Virus record (IMG/VR): IMGVR_UViG_3300044949_001893
Location: 1 to 44,433 of that record
From: a virus
Length of the DNA: 44,433 nucleotides
Strand: one strand, 5' to 3'
Shown here: positions 38,501-44,433 of the stretch, piece by piece
How positions within the stretch are numbered: position 1 is the stretch's first letter
Layout of the letters: each line of letters starts with the position of its first letter
Made by a program: the position numbers and the translations under genes
The notes under the pieces: model-generated
Told to the model about the DNA's origin: nothing
Database searches by the model: none
Seen by the model: the letters and a program-made list of their open reading frames with translations, nothing else

Positions 38501-39426
38501 GCGGCCTCCTTTTCGGCGAGCTGTATGGCGGACAGGATCTCGGCGCGGAGGCTGTCGGGGACTTGGGACCAGGTGCTGTAGACGGACGGGTCGCTATCGG
38601 GATAAAGGGCGTGGAGAACCTCGCGCCAGAGGTCGTCGGGCGGGGCGCCCCCGTCTTTTTCTTTTTTTGCGGAATCGGGATGCAGGCCTTGGCGTTCGCA
38701 GTAGCGGGCGGCTTTGGTGAGTTCGCCGGACCAGTTATTCAGCAGGGTGCTGAGGTCTTGGCGGCGGTAGTCGTCTTTGTCAGGGATGTCGGCGGCGTAG
38801 TAGGCTTCGAGGCGGGACCATTCGGCGGCGGATGTCGCGGCGACGGCGGCCTTGGCAATTTTCCATGCGCGGGCGGACGATCGGTCGAGCGGGGTGGCCG
38901 GGCGCATGCGGAAGAGGGCCATGGCGCGGAGGAGATGAGCTGGCTTTTCCTCGAGCTTTTCGTCCCCGCTTGCGGGGACTATAGGGGTGTTACTCTTCTC
39001 TTCTCTTCTCTGGTCAGGCTCGGGTCGCGTTTTGTCAGAATGGGATTCTGACATGGTTCGATTTATGTCAGTGTGGGTTTCGCGTTTGCGGCGCTGGGCT
39101 TCACTGTCGAGGCAGCGTTTCTTGGCGCTGCGGCCGTTGTGGCGGTCCCACATGGGAATGATGACGCCGGGCTCTTCGCCGCGGTGCTCGAGCCAGCCGA
39201 CGCGGAGCATTTGCTGGGCGAAGCCGCGTTTTTTCACCACGTCGTCGATGTCGGCGAGGACGGTGTAGGGCAGATCGCCGTCGTCGGTGTGCTGGTCGGC
39301 CCAGGCCCACAACGCATGGAGGCGGCCGACGATGGTGAAGGCGTCTTCGCGGAGGGCGCGGGCCATGGCGATGACGGCGGGATCGCCGGGGAGGTTCGTG
39401 CGGAGTTTGATCCAGTCACCGGCCAT
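38497..39426 (-). CDS. Replication initiation-like protein (winged helix), 309 aa
   Basis: MAGDWIKLRTNLPGDPAVIA, then GRLHALWAWADQHTDDGDLP and RVGWLEHRGEEPGVIIP, is a replication-protein-like N-terminal domain that probably binds origin DNA. The C-terminal part (DDYRRQDLSTLLNNWSGELT) is helical and resembles loader or DnaD-like tails. Paired with the DnaB helicase it is likely the loader or initiator. A perfect 18-nt palindrome (38962-38979) is translated as VPASGD in the linker, and a CTTCT pentamer run follows it. Confidence 0.75.
   Translation of the reverse strand: MAGDWIKLRTNLPGDPAVIAMARALREDAFTIVGRLHALWAWADQHTDDGDLPYTVLADIDDVVKKRGFAQQMLRVGWLEHRGEEPGVIIPMWDRHNGRSAKKRCLDSEAQRRKRETHTDINRTMSESHSDKTRPEPDQRREEKSNTPIVPASGDEKLEEKPAHLLRAMALFRMRPATPLDRSSARAWKIAKAAVAATSAAEWSRLEAYYAADIPDKDDYRRQDLSTLLNNWSGELTKAARYCERQGLHPDSAKKEKDGGAPPDDLWREVLHALYPDSDPSVYSTWSQVPDSLRAEILSAIQLAEKEAA
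38962..38979. repeat. Palindrome translated inside the initiator linker
   Basis: GTCCCCGC-tt-GCGGGGAC encodes VPASGD in a disordered linker. An 18-nt stem-loop with 8-bp arms. Together with TCTTC pentamers just downstream it marks another repeat-expanded linker. Confidence 0.7.
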
Positions 39427-39607
39427 GGGAGGGGGTTCCTTTCTTTTTGCGGCCGAATTGGAGGGGCTTGCGGAAGGGGCTCTCCCAGGTGATGCCGCGG
39501 CGTTTGGCCCAGGCGTTGAGGGCGCGGTTGAAGGCGGCGCAGTCGAGCTGCTCGTAGCCGATGGTGCCGGGTTCTATTTCGATGGTGCGGCCGTTCATTT
39601 TTTTCAC
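39416..39607 (-). CDS. Small basic phage protein, 63 aa
   Basis: The GTG at 39607 gives a GTGA overlap; an ATG three codons in is possible. Product NGRTIEIEPGTIGYEQLDCA then AWAKRRGITWESPFRKPLQF and a Lys-rich end. Function unknown. Confidence 0.6.
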   Translation of the reverse strand: MKKMNGRTIEIEPGTIGYEQLDCAAFNRALNAWAKRRGITWESPFRKPLQFGRKKKGTPSHGR

Positions 39608-39756
39608 GGGCGGGGGTTGGCGAGGCGGGTGAGGATGGTTTTCCAGCCGAAATAGCCGACGAGCTGGCGGCGGCCGTCGGTCTCGCGGAGGATGACGGGG
39701 GCTTTCGTGGCGCGGTGGGGCTTGGGCTGAAGGGGGTCAGGCTGTTTTGTGGTCAT
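39604..39756 (-). CDS. Small basic protein, 50 aa
   Basis: ATG at 39756: MTTKQPDPLQPKPHRATKAP, ends NPRP. It overlaps both neighbours by 20 and 4 bases. Start and coupling suggest it is real; function unknown. Confidence 0.5.
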   Translation of the reverse strand: MTTKQPDPLQPKPHRATKAPVILRETDGRRQLVGYFGWKTILTRLANPRP

Positions 39757-39928
39757 GTTCGTGGCGTTCGTGTTTGTCCATGGGGCGCCAGCCGAGATTG
39801 GTCAGGAGCCAGGTCATGATTTTTTGGGTTTCGTAGAAGCAGCCGGAGCAAAGGAAGCCGACGTCGGTGTGGAAACCGGCGCGGCGGGGGCACAGGCAGC
39901 ACCATTGGGGGTGGTCGAGGTCGTTCAT
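39737..39928 (-). CDS. Zinc-binding-like small protein, 63 aa
   Basis: MNDLDHPQWCCLCPRRAGFH, then FLCSGCFYETQ, gives two CxxC-like pairs (CCLC and CSGC), a small zinc knuckle. It is basic-acidic mixed with a HERHEHDHK C-terminus. Function unknown. Confidence 0.6.
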   Translation of the reverse strand: MNDLDHPQWCCLCPRRAGFHTDVGFLCSGCFYETQKIMTWLLTNLGWRPMDKHERHEHDHKTA

Positions 39929-40359
39929 CGGAAGCGGGGCTGAGTGCGGTGCACGGTGGCTTCGTATTGGCCGTAGTCGTTGAGGTGGACTTCAAAGGAC
40001 TCGCCCTGCCGGTAGTAGCCGGTGTCGCGGACCAGGACGGCGTGCTCTTGGCCGTTGATCGTGCAGCTGAGGCGCTTGCGGTTCGGCAGGTTGCGCGAGC
40101 GCAGAGCCGTCGCCATGGTGGGCGCCGGTGCGGTCCCGATCCCCTCGCCCGGCCGCCACTCTTCTTTTTTTTCGGGTTCCGCTATGGAAGCATTGTCTGG
40201 CTCCAAAGGCTGCTGCTGGGCCTGCTGCCGGCGCTGGCGCAGCATCTCAGCGACTTTCGTGACTCCCGTGCGCGTCAACACTCGGAGCCCCCCTTCTTTT
40301 TTGCTGTAGTCCGCCCCTTCGGTGAGGAGCCCTTCTTTTTCGGTGGTGTGCGTTTGCAT
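39925..40359 (-). CDS. Unknown phage protein, 144 aa
   Basis: MQTHTTEKEGLLTEGADYSK with a Gln/Arg-rich centre (AEMLRQRRQQAQQQPLEPDN) and a C-terminal domain (CTINGQEHAVLVRDTGYYRQ). The start at 40359 overlaps the preceding coding region by 85 bp. Function unknown. Confidence 0.6.
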   Translation of the reverse strand: MQTHTTEKEGLLTEGADYSKKEGGLRVLTRTGVTKVAEMLRQRRQQAQQQPLEPDNASIAEPEKKEEWRPGEGIGTAPAPTMATALRSRNLPNRKRLSCTINGQEHAVLVRDTGYYRQGESFEVHLNDYGQYEATVHRTQPRFR

Positions 40360-41177
40360 AGAGATTCATTGGCCCTTTGCCCAAAATTCTGTTTTTCGGG
40401 ATCAATCACCCCTGGGGCACAGACATCAGAAGCGGCACCCCCTCCCCCCCTACTACCGGCACCGGGGGCATGATCGGCCTCGGCCGTGGCCTGAGTGGCA
40501 TGGCAAGTGGCCTGACCCGTGGCCTCGTCACTGTTGTGCATGGCGCGAACCTCTGATCTCGAATCAGAGGACGGGGCCGGAGCCGGCAGCGCCAGGCTAT
40601 CCGCCTTTTGTCCGGATGTTTCCCCGGCAACACCGGTTGCAATCTCATCCTCGACCAGCTCCGCCTCGATAACCGGCAACGAATCGACGAAGGCCTTCAC
40701 TTGATCCGGCCGCACCTCGACCCGCTCGACCCGGGCTGTAGCTTCGCCGGATAGCAGCTGCATCTTATCGAGCATGACCGCGGCAACGATCGCCGCGTCC
40801 TTCGCCGCTTTGGTTTCCGGCAATAGCTCGATGACCTTCTCCACCCCGAGCCGCGACGCCCGGCGAAGATCCTTGAGAAGCTCCTTTTTATCCTGCTCTA
40901 CAGAATAGCCCTCACGGTCACGAACCGCGCAAACCGTATTCCGAGACACTCCGAGCGCCCGCGCCGTGGCGCTGATGCTCTGACCCTCGGCCGCCATCCT
41001 GACCACCGCCGCATAAATGCCGGGCCGATCCCGGTGCAATCGCTCGCCGGTAAACTCCCCAGCGTCAGCAAGTCTCTTCTCTGCTTCCTCTATCTCCGAA
41101 AAAAAAGAAAGGACGGGGGCGGCAACCTGGGCGGCCGCCGCTTCCTGAATCAGACTCGCGCCGCGCTTTGCCATCAT
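40275..41177 (-). CDS. Large HTH protein with low-complexity tail, 300 aa
   Basis: Residues about 50-85 (GIYAAVVRMAAEGQSISATA, then RALGVSRNTVCAVRDRE) form a clear helix-turn-helix. A helical middle follows (LLKDLRRASRLGVEKVIELL), then acidic, Ser/Ala/Gly-rich and finally Lys-rich tails. It could be a terminase-small-like or regulatory DNA-binding protein; its location at the head of the replication operon suggests regulation. ATGA-coupled to the excisionase-like gene. Confidence 0.7.
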   Translation of the reverse strand: MMAKRGASLIQEAAAAQVAAPVLSFFSEIEEAEKRLADAGEFTGERLHRDRPGIYAAVVRMAAEGQSISATARALGVSRNTVCAVRDREGYSVEQDKKELLKDLRRASRLGVEKVIELLPETKAAKDAAIVAAVMLDKMQLLSGEATARVERVEVRPDQVKAFVDSLPVIEAELVEDEIATGVAGETSGQKADSLALPAPAPSSDSRSEVRAMHNSDEATGQATCHATQATAEADHAPGAGSRGGGGAASDVCAPGVIDPEKQNFGQRANESLCKRTPPKKKGSSPKGRTTAKKKGGSEC

Positions 41178-41404
41178 GCCACGCGCAGACGCGGCCGGCG
41201 GCCGATGCGCCGAGCCTCGAGCCAGGCCACCGCGGACGGTTCCGGGATCAATGCTCGGGAGCCGACTCGATAATGTTCCAGCTCGCCCGATGACAGCGCC
41301 GCCGTGATCGTCCGCCGGCTGAGCCCCAACCGGGCCCCGAGATCCGCAATGGAGAACACCACCGGCAACCCCGGCACCGCTTTGTTTGTCTCTTGGTTAG
41401 CCAT
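41174..41404 (-). CDS. Excisionase-like HTH protein, 76 aa
   Basis: PVVFSIADLGARLGLSRRTI, then AALSSGELEHYRVGSRALIP and AVAWLEARRIG, is the HTH_17 (MerR/excisionase-type) layout. Near the regulatory switch, it may be an excisionase or operator-binding factor. An upstream T-rich stretch serves as leader (41405-41420). Confidence 0.75.
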   Translation of the reverse strand: MANQETNKAVPGLPVVFSIADLGARLGLSRRTITAALSSGELEHYRVGSRALIPEPSAVAWLEARRIGRRPRLRVA

Positions 41405-41431
41405 AAAAAAAAGAAAAAGGGCCCGGTGCCA

Positions 41432-41641
41432 TCAATGCGGCCGCACGTGGCACGCCTCCGGGCTCATGTCATGTTCTGCGCAATAGCGCACCAGGGCGCC
41501 CGCGGCCGTGGCCGCCCGGACGATTTCCCGCCAGGGCCCGGTGAGCGGGCAAAACCCGTAGACCATCCACCGCGCCGGCGCCCGGCGCCCATCCGCGGCC
41601 GGCTTCGCCCGGCGACAACGCAACGCGGCCGCCGCGGTCAT
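41432..41641 (-). CDS. Small basic phage protein, 69 aa
   Basis: The ATG at 41641 has GGAGGGG upstream; the open frame before it is extension. MTAAAALRCRRAKPAADGRR... includes Cys residues (CPLTGPWREI, RYCAEHDMSPEACHV). Function unknown. Confidence 0.6.
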   Translation of the reverse strand: MTAAAALRCRRAKPAADGRRAPARWMVYGFCPLTGPWREIVRAATAAGALVRYCAEHDMSPEACHVRPH

Positions 41642-41742
41642 CGCTGGCCCCTCCGCATCAACTTTCCCAGCTCGTGAAACACCCCGGCCAACGCGACCAG
41701 CAACGAGCACAGCAAAAATAAAATTACGGCCGAATCATTCAC
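41638..41742 (-). CDS. Tiny membrane protein, 34 aa
   Basis: GTG at 41742 overlapping the previous stop (GTGA) and stopping with ATGA over the next start. The product contains SAVILFLLCSLLVALAGVF, one transmembrane helix, then a basic tail KLMRRGQR. Coupling at both ends supports translation. Confidence 0.5.
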   Translation of the reverse strand: MNDSAVILFLLCSLLVALAGVFHELGKLMRRGQR

Positions 41743-41912
41743 GCGGCGGCCTCCGGTTGAGCGTCGCCAGCCTCGAGCCGACGGCGCTGAATTTCATTGA
41801 TGAGGATAAGCCGGACGGCCGCGGAGCGGCTTAAACACTGGCTCCGCGAGAGATCATCAATCTTCTCGAGGATGTCCGCCGGCACGTGCAGGGCGAGCAC
41901 TTTGGTGGGCAT
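41739..41912 (-). CDS. Ribbon-helix-helix (CopG/Arc-type) regulator, 57 aa
   Basis: MPTKVLALHVPADILEKIDD, then LSRSQCLSRSAAVRLILINE, is a short RHH DNA-binding protein. ATG at 41912; a GTG three codons upstream (41921) is an alternative. It is transcribed leftward, facing the rightward RHH gene at 41991. The two starts are separated by palindromic operators (41922-41961). It is likely the repressor or regulator of the leftward replication and late operon. Confidence 0.75.
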   Translation of the reverse strand: MPTKVLALHVPADILEKIDDLSRSQCLSRSAAVRLILINEIQRRRLEAGDAQPEAAA

Positions 41913-41921
41913 GAGGAACAC

Positions 41922-41961
41922 TTCTAGGTAGTTCTACCTAGAACGCAAGATAATTCTTGCT
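41922..41961. promoter_or_regulatory. Divergent operator region with inverted repeats
   Basis: TTCTAGGTA-gttc-TACCTAGAA (41922-41943) is a perfect 9-bp inverted repeat. A second, GCAAGA-taat-TCTTGC (41946-41961), follows. They lie between two opposed RHH genes. ACCTAG recurs in the downstream inverted repeat at 42412-42437. Likely binding sites for the RHH proteins controlling the genetic switch. Confidence 0.7.
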
Positions 41962-41990
41962 AGAATTTTCAACCGTGCGACATTCACCCC

Positions 41991-42269
41991 ATGAAACGCA
42001 CACCCCGGCGCAAGTCGGACCAATCCGCCGGCAAGGGCCGCACCCGCATCAGCACCACCATTACCGAAGCCACGGACGCCGAGCTCTGCCGCCTCGCCGA
42101 AGCCTCGAGCCTCACCCGCGCCGCCATGGCCCGGGAATGCATCACCGACGCAGTAGCCCGCGGCCTGACCATCACCGCCCACAAAAGCCACGCGGGCAAA
42201 GTCATTGATTATCCCCTGGCCCACCCCGGAAACCCCACCGCCCGCGCTGCCGACGATGCGGGAGCGTGA
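41991..42269 (+). CDS. Second ribbon-helix-helix regulator, 92 aa
   Basis: MKRTPRRKSDQSAGKGRTRI, then TITEATDAELCRLAEASSLT and RAAMARECITDAVARGL, is a CopG-type RHH protein with a basic N-terminal arm. It is oriented rightward, opposite to the RHH gene ending at 41739. The pair resembles a two-regulator decision switch. It stands before the strong early promoter. Confidence 0.75.
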   Translation: MKRTPRRKSDQSAGKGRTRISTTITEATDAELCRLAEASSLTRAAMARECITDAVARGLTITAHKSHAGKVIDYPLAHPGNPTARAADDAGA

Positions 42270-42376
42270 TATTGACTCCCGAATACTCGGAAGACAATAT
42301 CATTCGCGGGCCCTGGCCCGGCAGCTGGTTTTGACCTGGGCAAAACACCCCCCAAAAAAAAACTTTCAAAAAGCCG

Positions 42377-42404
42377 TTGACACTTAGCGAGCGCACGCTA
42401 TATT
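42377..42404 (+). promoter_or_regulatory. Strong sigma70-like early promoter
   Basis: TTGACA (42377-42382), 16-nt spacer, TATATT (42399-42404). The spacer contains an inverted TAGCG/CGCTA that could be an operator. It would drive the rightward early operon from 42490 on. Confidence 0.8.
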
Positions 42405-42411
42405 TCACCAC

Positions 42412-42437
42412 GTAGCAAGGCAAATTTACCTAGCTAC
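42412..42437. promoter_or_regulatory. Operator-like inverted repeat downstream of the promoter
   Basis: GTAGCAAGG (42412-42420) pairs with CCTAGCTAC (42429-42437), one mismatch, 8-nt gap. It begins 8 bases after the -10 box, so it covers the start site. Shares ACCTAG with the 41922-41943 operator; a likely repressor target. Confidence 0.65.
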
Positions 42438-42440
42438 AGA

Positions 42441-42489
42441 ACAACAAACCCGGACGAGCCGACCGGATAAAAAACGGGCAAATCAAACA
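42441..42489 (+). promoter_or_regulatory. Conserved A/C-rich leader, copy 1
   Basis: The 49 bases end with AATCAAACA before the ATG at 42490. They share ACAACAAACCCGGA, GAGCCGACCGG and AAAACGGGCAAA with the leaders at 43247-43296 and 145-198. There is no Shine-Dalgarno sequence. Confidence 0.65.
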
Positions 42490-42942
42490 ATGCAAAGCAA
42501 AATCCAAAACGCACTGCACCAACTCGGCATCGGGTTGTTCACGTGCAAGTCGTCATATGACAAACCGAACGCGCAGCAAAACCTCGCCGGCCGCACGCAT
42601 TACGCGGACGCCGACACCCTGCGTTATTTCAAGTCGCGTATCCTCCGCGGCTACGACCGGCACAACGGGCTCTTGTTCGTTGTTATCGAGAGCGTAGGCA
42701 GCAAACCCTACGACACCAACCGCAACAAACGCGCCGTCGTGTTCGACGTGTTCGGCACCGTGGTCAACGATCGCGACGAGTGGTTTGCCACCTCCGCCCA
42801 GGCGATTAAGGCCGCGTCCGAGTTCATCGAGACGTTTAACGCCGAAGCCTGGACCGTGACCGAGCTCGAGCTCCGCGCCGCCGCTATGGTCCGCGACGCC
42901 GGCCGCATCATCGACGCTCTCGAAGGACAGGAGGCCGCATGA
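42490..42942 (+). CDS. First early protein, 150 aa, unknown
   Basis: MQSKIQNALHQLGIGLFTCK starts right after the conserved leader. Features: GRTHYADADTLRYFKSRILR, a beta unit LLFVVIESVGSK, and a C-terminal helix (LRAAAMVRDAGRIIDALEGQ). No family is recognised. As first gene after the early promoter it may act in host takeover; inference. Its stop overlaps the next start by 4 bases. Confidence 0.7.
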   Translation: MQSKIQNALHQLGIGLFTCKSSYDKPNAQQNLAGRTHYADADTLRYFKSRILRGYDRHNGLLFVVIESVGSKPYDTNRNKRAVVFDVFGTVVNDRDEWFATSAQAIKAASEFIETFNAEAWTVTELELRAAAMVRDAGRIIDALEGQEAA

Positions 42943-43184
42943 CCACGCTGAACAAACCCATCACCCGCAAAGCGCACACCCAGCCGGCCGCCCATGGCGT
43001 CCGGCCGGACCTCGTCATATCGCTGCACCCCGGCGGCATCATCGGCATCCGCGAAGCCGGCCGCCGCGACGCCTCCGGCATCATGTTTGAGGCCGCCCGG
43101 CTTTACGTCGACGGCATCCGCAACAAAGCCGCACAGATCCGCGCCGAGAAGCGCAAAGCCCGCGCCGCCAAACGCCGCCGCTGA
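42939..43184 (+). CDS. Small early protein, 81 aa
   Basis: MTTLNKPITRKAHTQPAAHG... with a basic end (RKARAAKRRR). ATGA-coupled. Its 3' part is duplicated at 1-80. Possibly DNA- or RNA-binding by charge; unknown. Confidence 0.7.
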   Translation: MTTLNKPITRKAHTQPAAHGVRPDLVISLHPGGIIGIREAGRRDASGIMFEAARLYVDGIRNKAAQIRAEKRKARAAKRRR

Positions 43185-43231
43185 CCGCCCGACACCGGCG
43201 CCGCCTCGAGCGGCGCCGGCACGGACGGCCA
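43105..43231. repeat. Second copy of the 127-bp block, with hairpin
   Basis: Identical to 1-127, including the hairpin at 43195-43219. After 43231 the sequences part into cassette A (here) and cassette B (128 on). Confidence 0.95.
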
Positions 43232-43246
43232 CCAGGCCAACCAAAC

Positions 43247-43296
43247 AACCACAACAAACCCGGAAGAGCCAACCGACCAAACGGGCAAACAACCAC
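43247..43296 (+). promoter_or_regulatory. Conserved A/C-rich leader, copy 2
   Basis: It shares ACAACAAACCCGGA, GAGCC, ACC and AACGGGCAAA with the other two leaders and ends CAACCAC-ATG. It stands at the entry of cassette A. Confidence 0.6.
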
Positions 43297-43521
43297 ATGA
43301 CAATCCAACAACAACAAACCGCCCGCGACCTAGATCGCGCCGTCGAGATTGCCTATCAAATGCGCTTCAGCGCCGAGCATGAACACTGCCCATCCGTCCG
43401 CGACTTCTACGAGCTTCGCGGACTCCACCAACGCGGCCGCATCGGCGACTGCATGCTGGCCGCCGCATTGCGCAGGGCCGCCGCAGGCGCAGCGCAAAAC
43501 CTCGGAGGCGCCGACCAATGA
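43297..43521 (+). CDS. Cassette-A protein, 74 aa, unknown
   Basis: MTIQQQQTARDLDRAVEIAY... is a helical small protein; a shadow frame runs upstream. The ATG at 43297 directly follows the leader. Unrelated to the cassette-B first gene. Stop overlaps the next start (ATGA). Confidence 0.65.
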   Translation: MTIQQQQTARDLDRAVEIAYQMRFSAEHEHCPSVRDFYELRGLHQRGRIGDCMLAAALRRAAAGAAQNLGGADQ

Positions 43522-43688
43522 CCGCGATCACCTTCGAACACCCCGACACCGGGAAAATATTCACCGACGTCTTCCACGATCACGACGTCCCCGAGCAGCT
43601 GCAAAAAGCCAAGGCGGCCGGCTGGCTTGTCCTGCAACGCTGCTGGTCTAACTACGCCACCGGCAACCTCGGAGGAACCCCGGAATGA
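43518..43688 (+). CDS. Cassette-A protein, 56 aa, unknown
   Basis: ATG at 43518, coupled both sides. MTAITFEHPDTGKIFTDVFH continues DHDVPEQLQKAKAAGWLVLQ. Small, acidic-neutral. Function unknown. Confidence 0.6.
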   Translation: MTAITFEHPDTGKIFTDVFHDHDVPEQLQKAKAAGWLVLQRCWSNYATGNLGGTPE

Positions 43689-44080
43689 CCGCCGCCACCA
43701 TCACCCCGGCCGCCGAGCTCGAGCTTATGCGCCAGGCCTACGACATCGGCACCCGCGACGGCACCGACGCCGGCGAACGCACCGCGGAAGAGCTCTTCAC
43801 CGGACCGGACGCCGAGACCGTTGCCAGGCAATGCCTGGCCGACATCGCCGACGGCAGCCCGGATCTATGGCAGCTTATGCCGCCACCGGCCACCGATGAG
43901 GACGCCTGGAGCCTCATGTTTGACGCCGGCTACGACGTCACCGAAACCCCCGCCGAGCTCGCCGACGCCATCGCCGGCAGCTATGACGACGGCTACGGCG
44001 CCGGCTGGGCCGAACGCATGAAACGGCACGCCGAGCTACACCTCGCGCTGTTCGCCGACTTCGAGACAGTTCCCCATTGA
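43685..44080 (+). CDS. Cassette-A acidic protein, 131 aa
   Basis: MTAATITPAAELELMRQAYD, then DGTDAGERTAEELFTGPDAE and GSYDDGYGAGWAERMKRHAE, is strongly acidic and helical. Its charge could mimic DNA, as for phage anti-restriction factors; this is inference only. ATGA-coupled to the preceding gene. Confidence 0.65.
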   Translation: MTAATITPAAELELMRQAYDIGTRDGTDAGERTAEELFTGPDAETVARQCLADIADGSPDLWQLMPPPATDEDAWSLMFDAGYDVTETPAELADAIAGSYDDGYGAGWAERMKRHAELHLALFADFETVPH

Positions 44081-44116
44081 CCAACCAACCACCAACAACC
44101 AAAACACAACAACACC
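44081..44116 (+). promoter_or_regulatory. A/C-rich leader matching 1422-1457
   Basis: CCAACCAACCACCAACAACC, then AAAACACAACAACACC-ATG; the same type as the leader of the last gene in cassette B. Confidence 0.6.
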
Positions 44117-44350
44117 ATGAACAACACACAACGCAAAGAATTCGCCGACTTGTTGCGCAAATGGAAGGCCACTGACCTGGCCTCCGTTATCAGCGAGGAA
44201 GCGAACGACGAAGTCACCACCCTCGAAGTCTACGAGCGCCGGCCGGATCTTGGCGGCGCACTCGTTCACCGCTTCAACATCCACCCCGATCTCATCGAGA
44301 TGTTCGAAGCCGCCGACGTCGACGGCCTCGCGTTCAAAGTTATACCCTGA
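44117..44350 (+). CDS. Cassette-A protein, 77 aa, unknown
   Basis: MNNTQRKEFADLLRKWKATD then NIHPDLIEMFEAADVDGLAF. Acidic helical. It fills the slot of the 68-residue gene of cassette B but shows no similarity to it. Its stop codon lies in the shared 86-bp block. Confidence 0.65.
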   Translation: MNNTQRKEFADLLRKWKATDLASVISEEANDEVTTLEVYERRPDLGGALVHRFNIHPDLIEMFEAADVDGLAFKVIP

Positions 44351-44433
44351 CCGCCGCACCCCGGCGCCGGATAATCCCGGCGCCGGCAGCGGCCGCCAAA
44401 CCATGAGCGCACAACAAGCAAAACAAATCGCCC
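44348..44433. repeat. Second copy of the 86-bp block
   Basis: Identical to 1662-1747, including the hairpin (44361-44386). The window ends here. Confidence 0.95.
44403..44433 (+). CDS. 5' end of the early gene at 1717 (partial)
   Basis: The first ten codons (MSAQQAKQIA) duplicate those of the 1717-1908 gene, then the window ends. This shows the backbone continues at 1717 after either cassette. Confidence 0.85.
   Translation, partial: MSAQQAKQIA

Noticed and set aside
41405-41430. Intrinsic terminator before 41404
   Set aside because: There is a T-rich run on the minus strand, but no stable stem just before it.
1-44433. True terminal direct repeats of a linear virion genome
   Set aside because: The end of the window matches an internal site (1662-1747), not its own start, so the two overlaps describe a branch, not terminal repeats.

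Overview
The window looks like an essentially complete genome of a temperate short-tailed phage (podovirus-like). It has high GC (roughly 60-65% by eye). It carries a tyrosine integrase next to a tRNA-Arg half-gene, a DnaB-type helicase and a replication-initiator-like protein, a terminase, a portal and a DUF5309/SU10-type capsid protein. There is also an adaptor/nozzle/fibre set and an amidase lysis cassette. No tape measure, sheath or tube genes are seen. The host is not shown directly. A verrucomicrobial-type host is my tentative guess, based on the secreted sulfatase-modifying-factor-fold protein, the LRK-type integrase and the many heptamer and palindromic repeats.

Layout. A rightward early operon starts at a sigma70-like promoter (42377-42404). 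It runs off the right end and continues at the left end to position 2050, so the molecule is circular or circularly permuted. Everything from 41912 down to 2073 is leftward. In order of transcription this is: a ribbon-helix-helix (RHH) regulator and small coupled genes (41912-41174); replication and DNA-metabolism genes (41177-33764), including a locus where a cytosine methyltransferase and a second protein share the same DNA in two frames; packaging (33744-31130); a metallophosphoesterase and a putative zinc peptidase (30885-29367); scaffold, capsid and portal (29001-23613); head-tail and fibre genes (23539-18762); lysis (18765-17627); nozzle, fibre and internal virion proteins (17605-11460); and a 2166-residue polyvalent protein (11452-4952). 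The attachment-site candidate, integrase and a three-gene secreted/membrane cargo cluster (3666-2073) complete it. Most late genes overlap by ATGA, GTGA or TAATG, so translation is heavily coupled.

The contig ends are informative. Bases 1-127 equal 43105-43231, and 1662-1747 equal 44348-44433. Between the two shared blocks lie two unrelated gene sets (128-1661 and 43232-44347). The simplest reading is one circular genome with a swappable early cassette, present in two versions in the sampled population. Each shared block contains a related GC-rich hairpin.

The late half is littered with short repeats: three identical 30-nt palindromic elements, four 27-nt palindromes, a 37-38-nt dispersed element and many 7-nt tandem arrays. 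They fill the gaps between genes, and several are translated in frame inside genes. This is unusual for a phage, where intergenic DNA is normally minimal.
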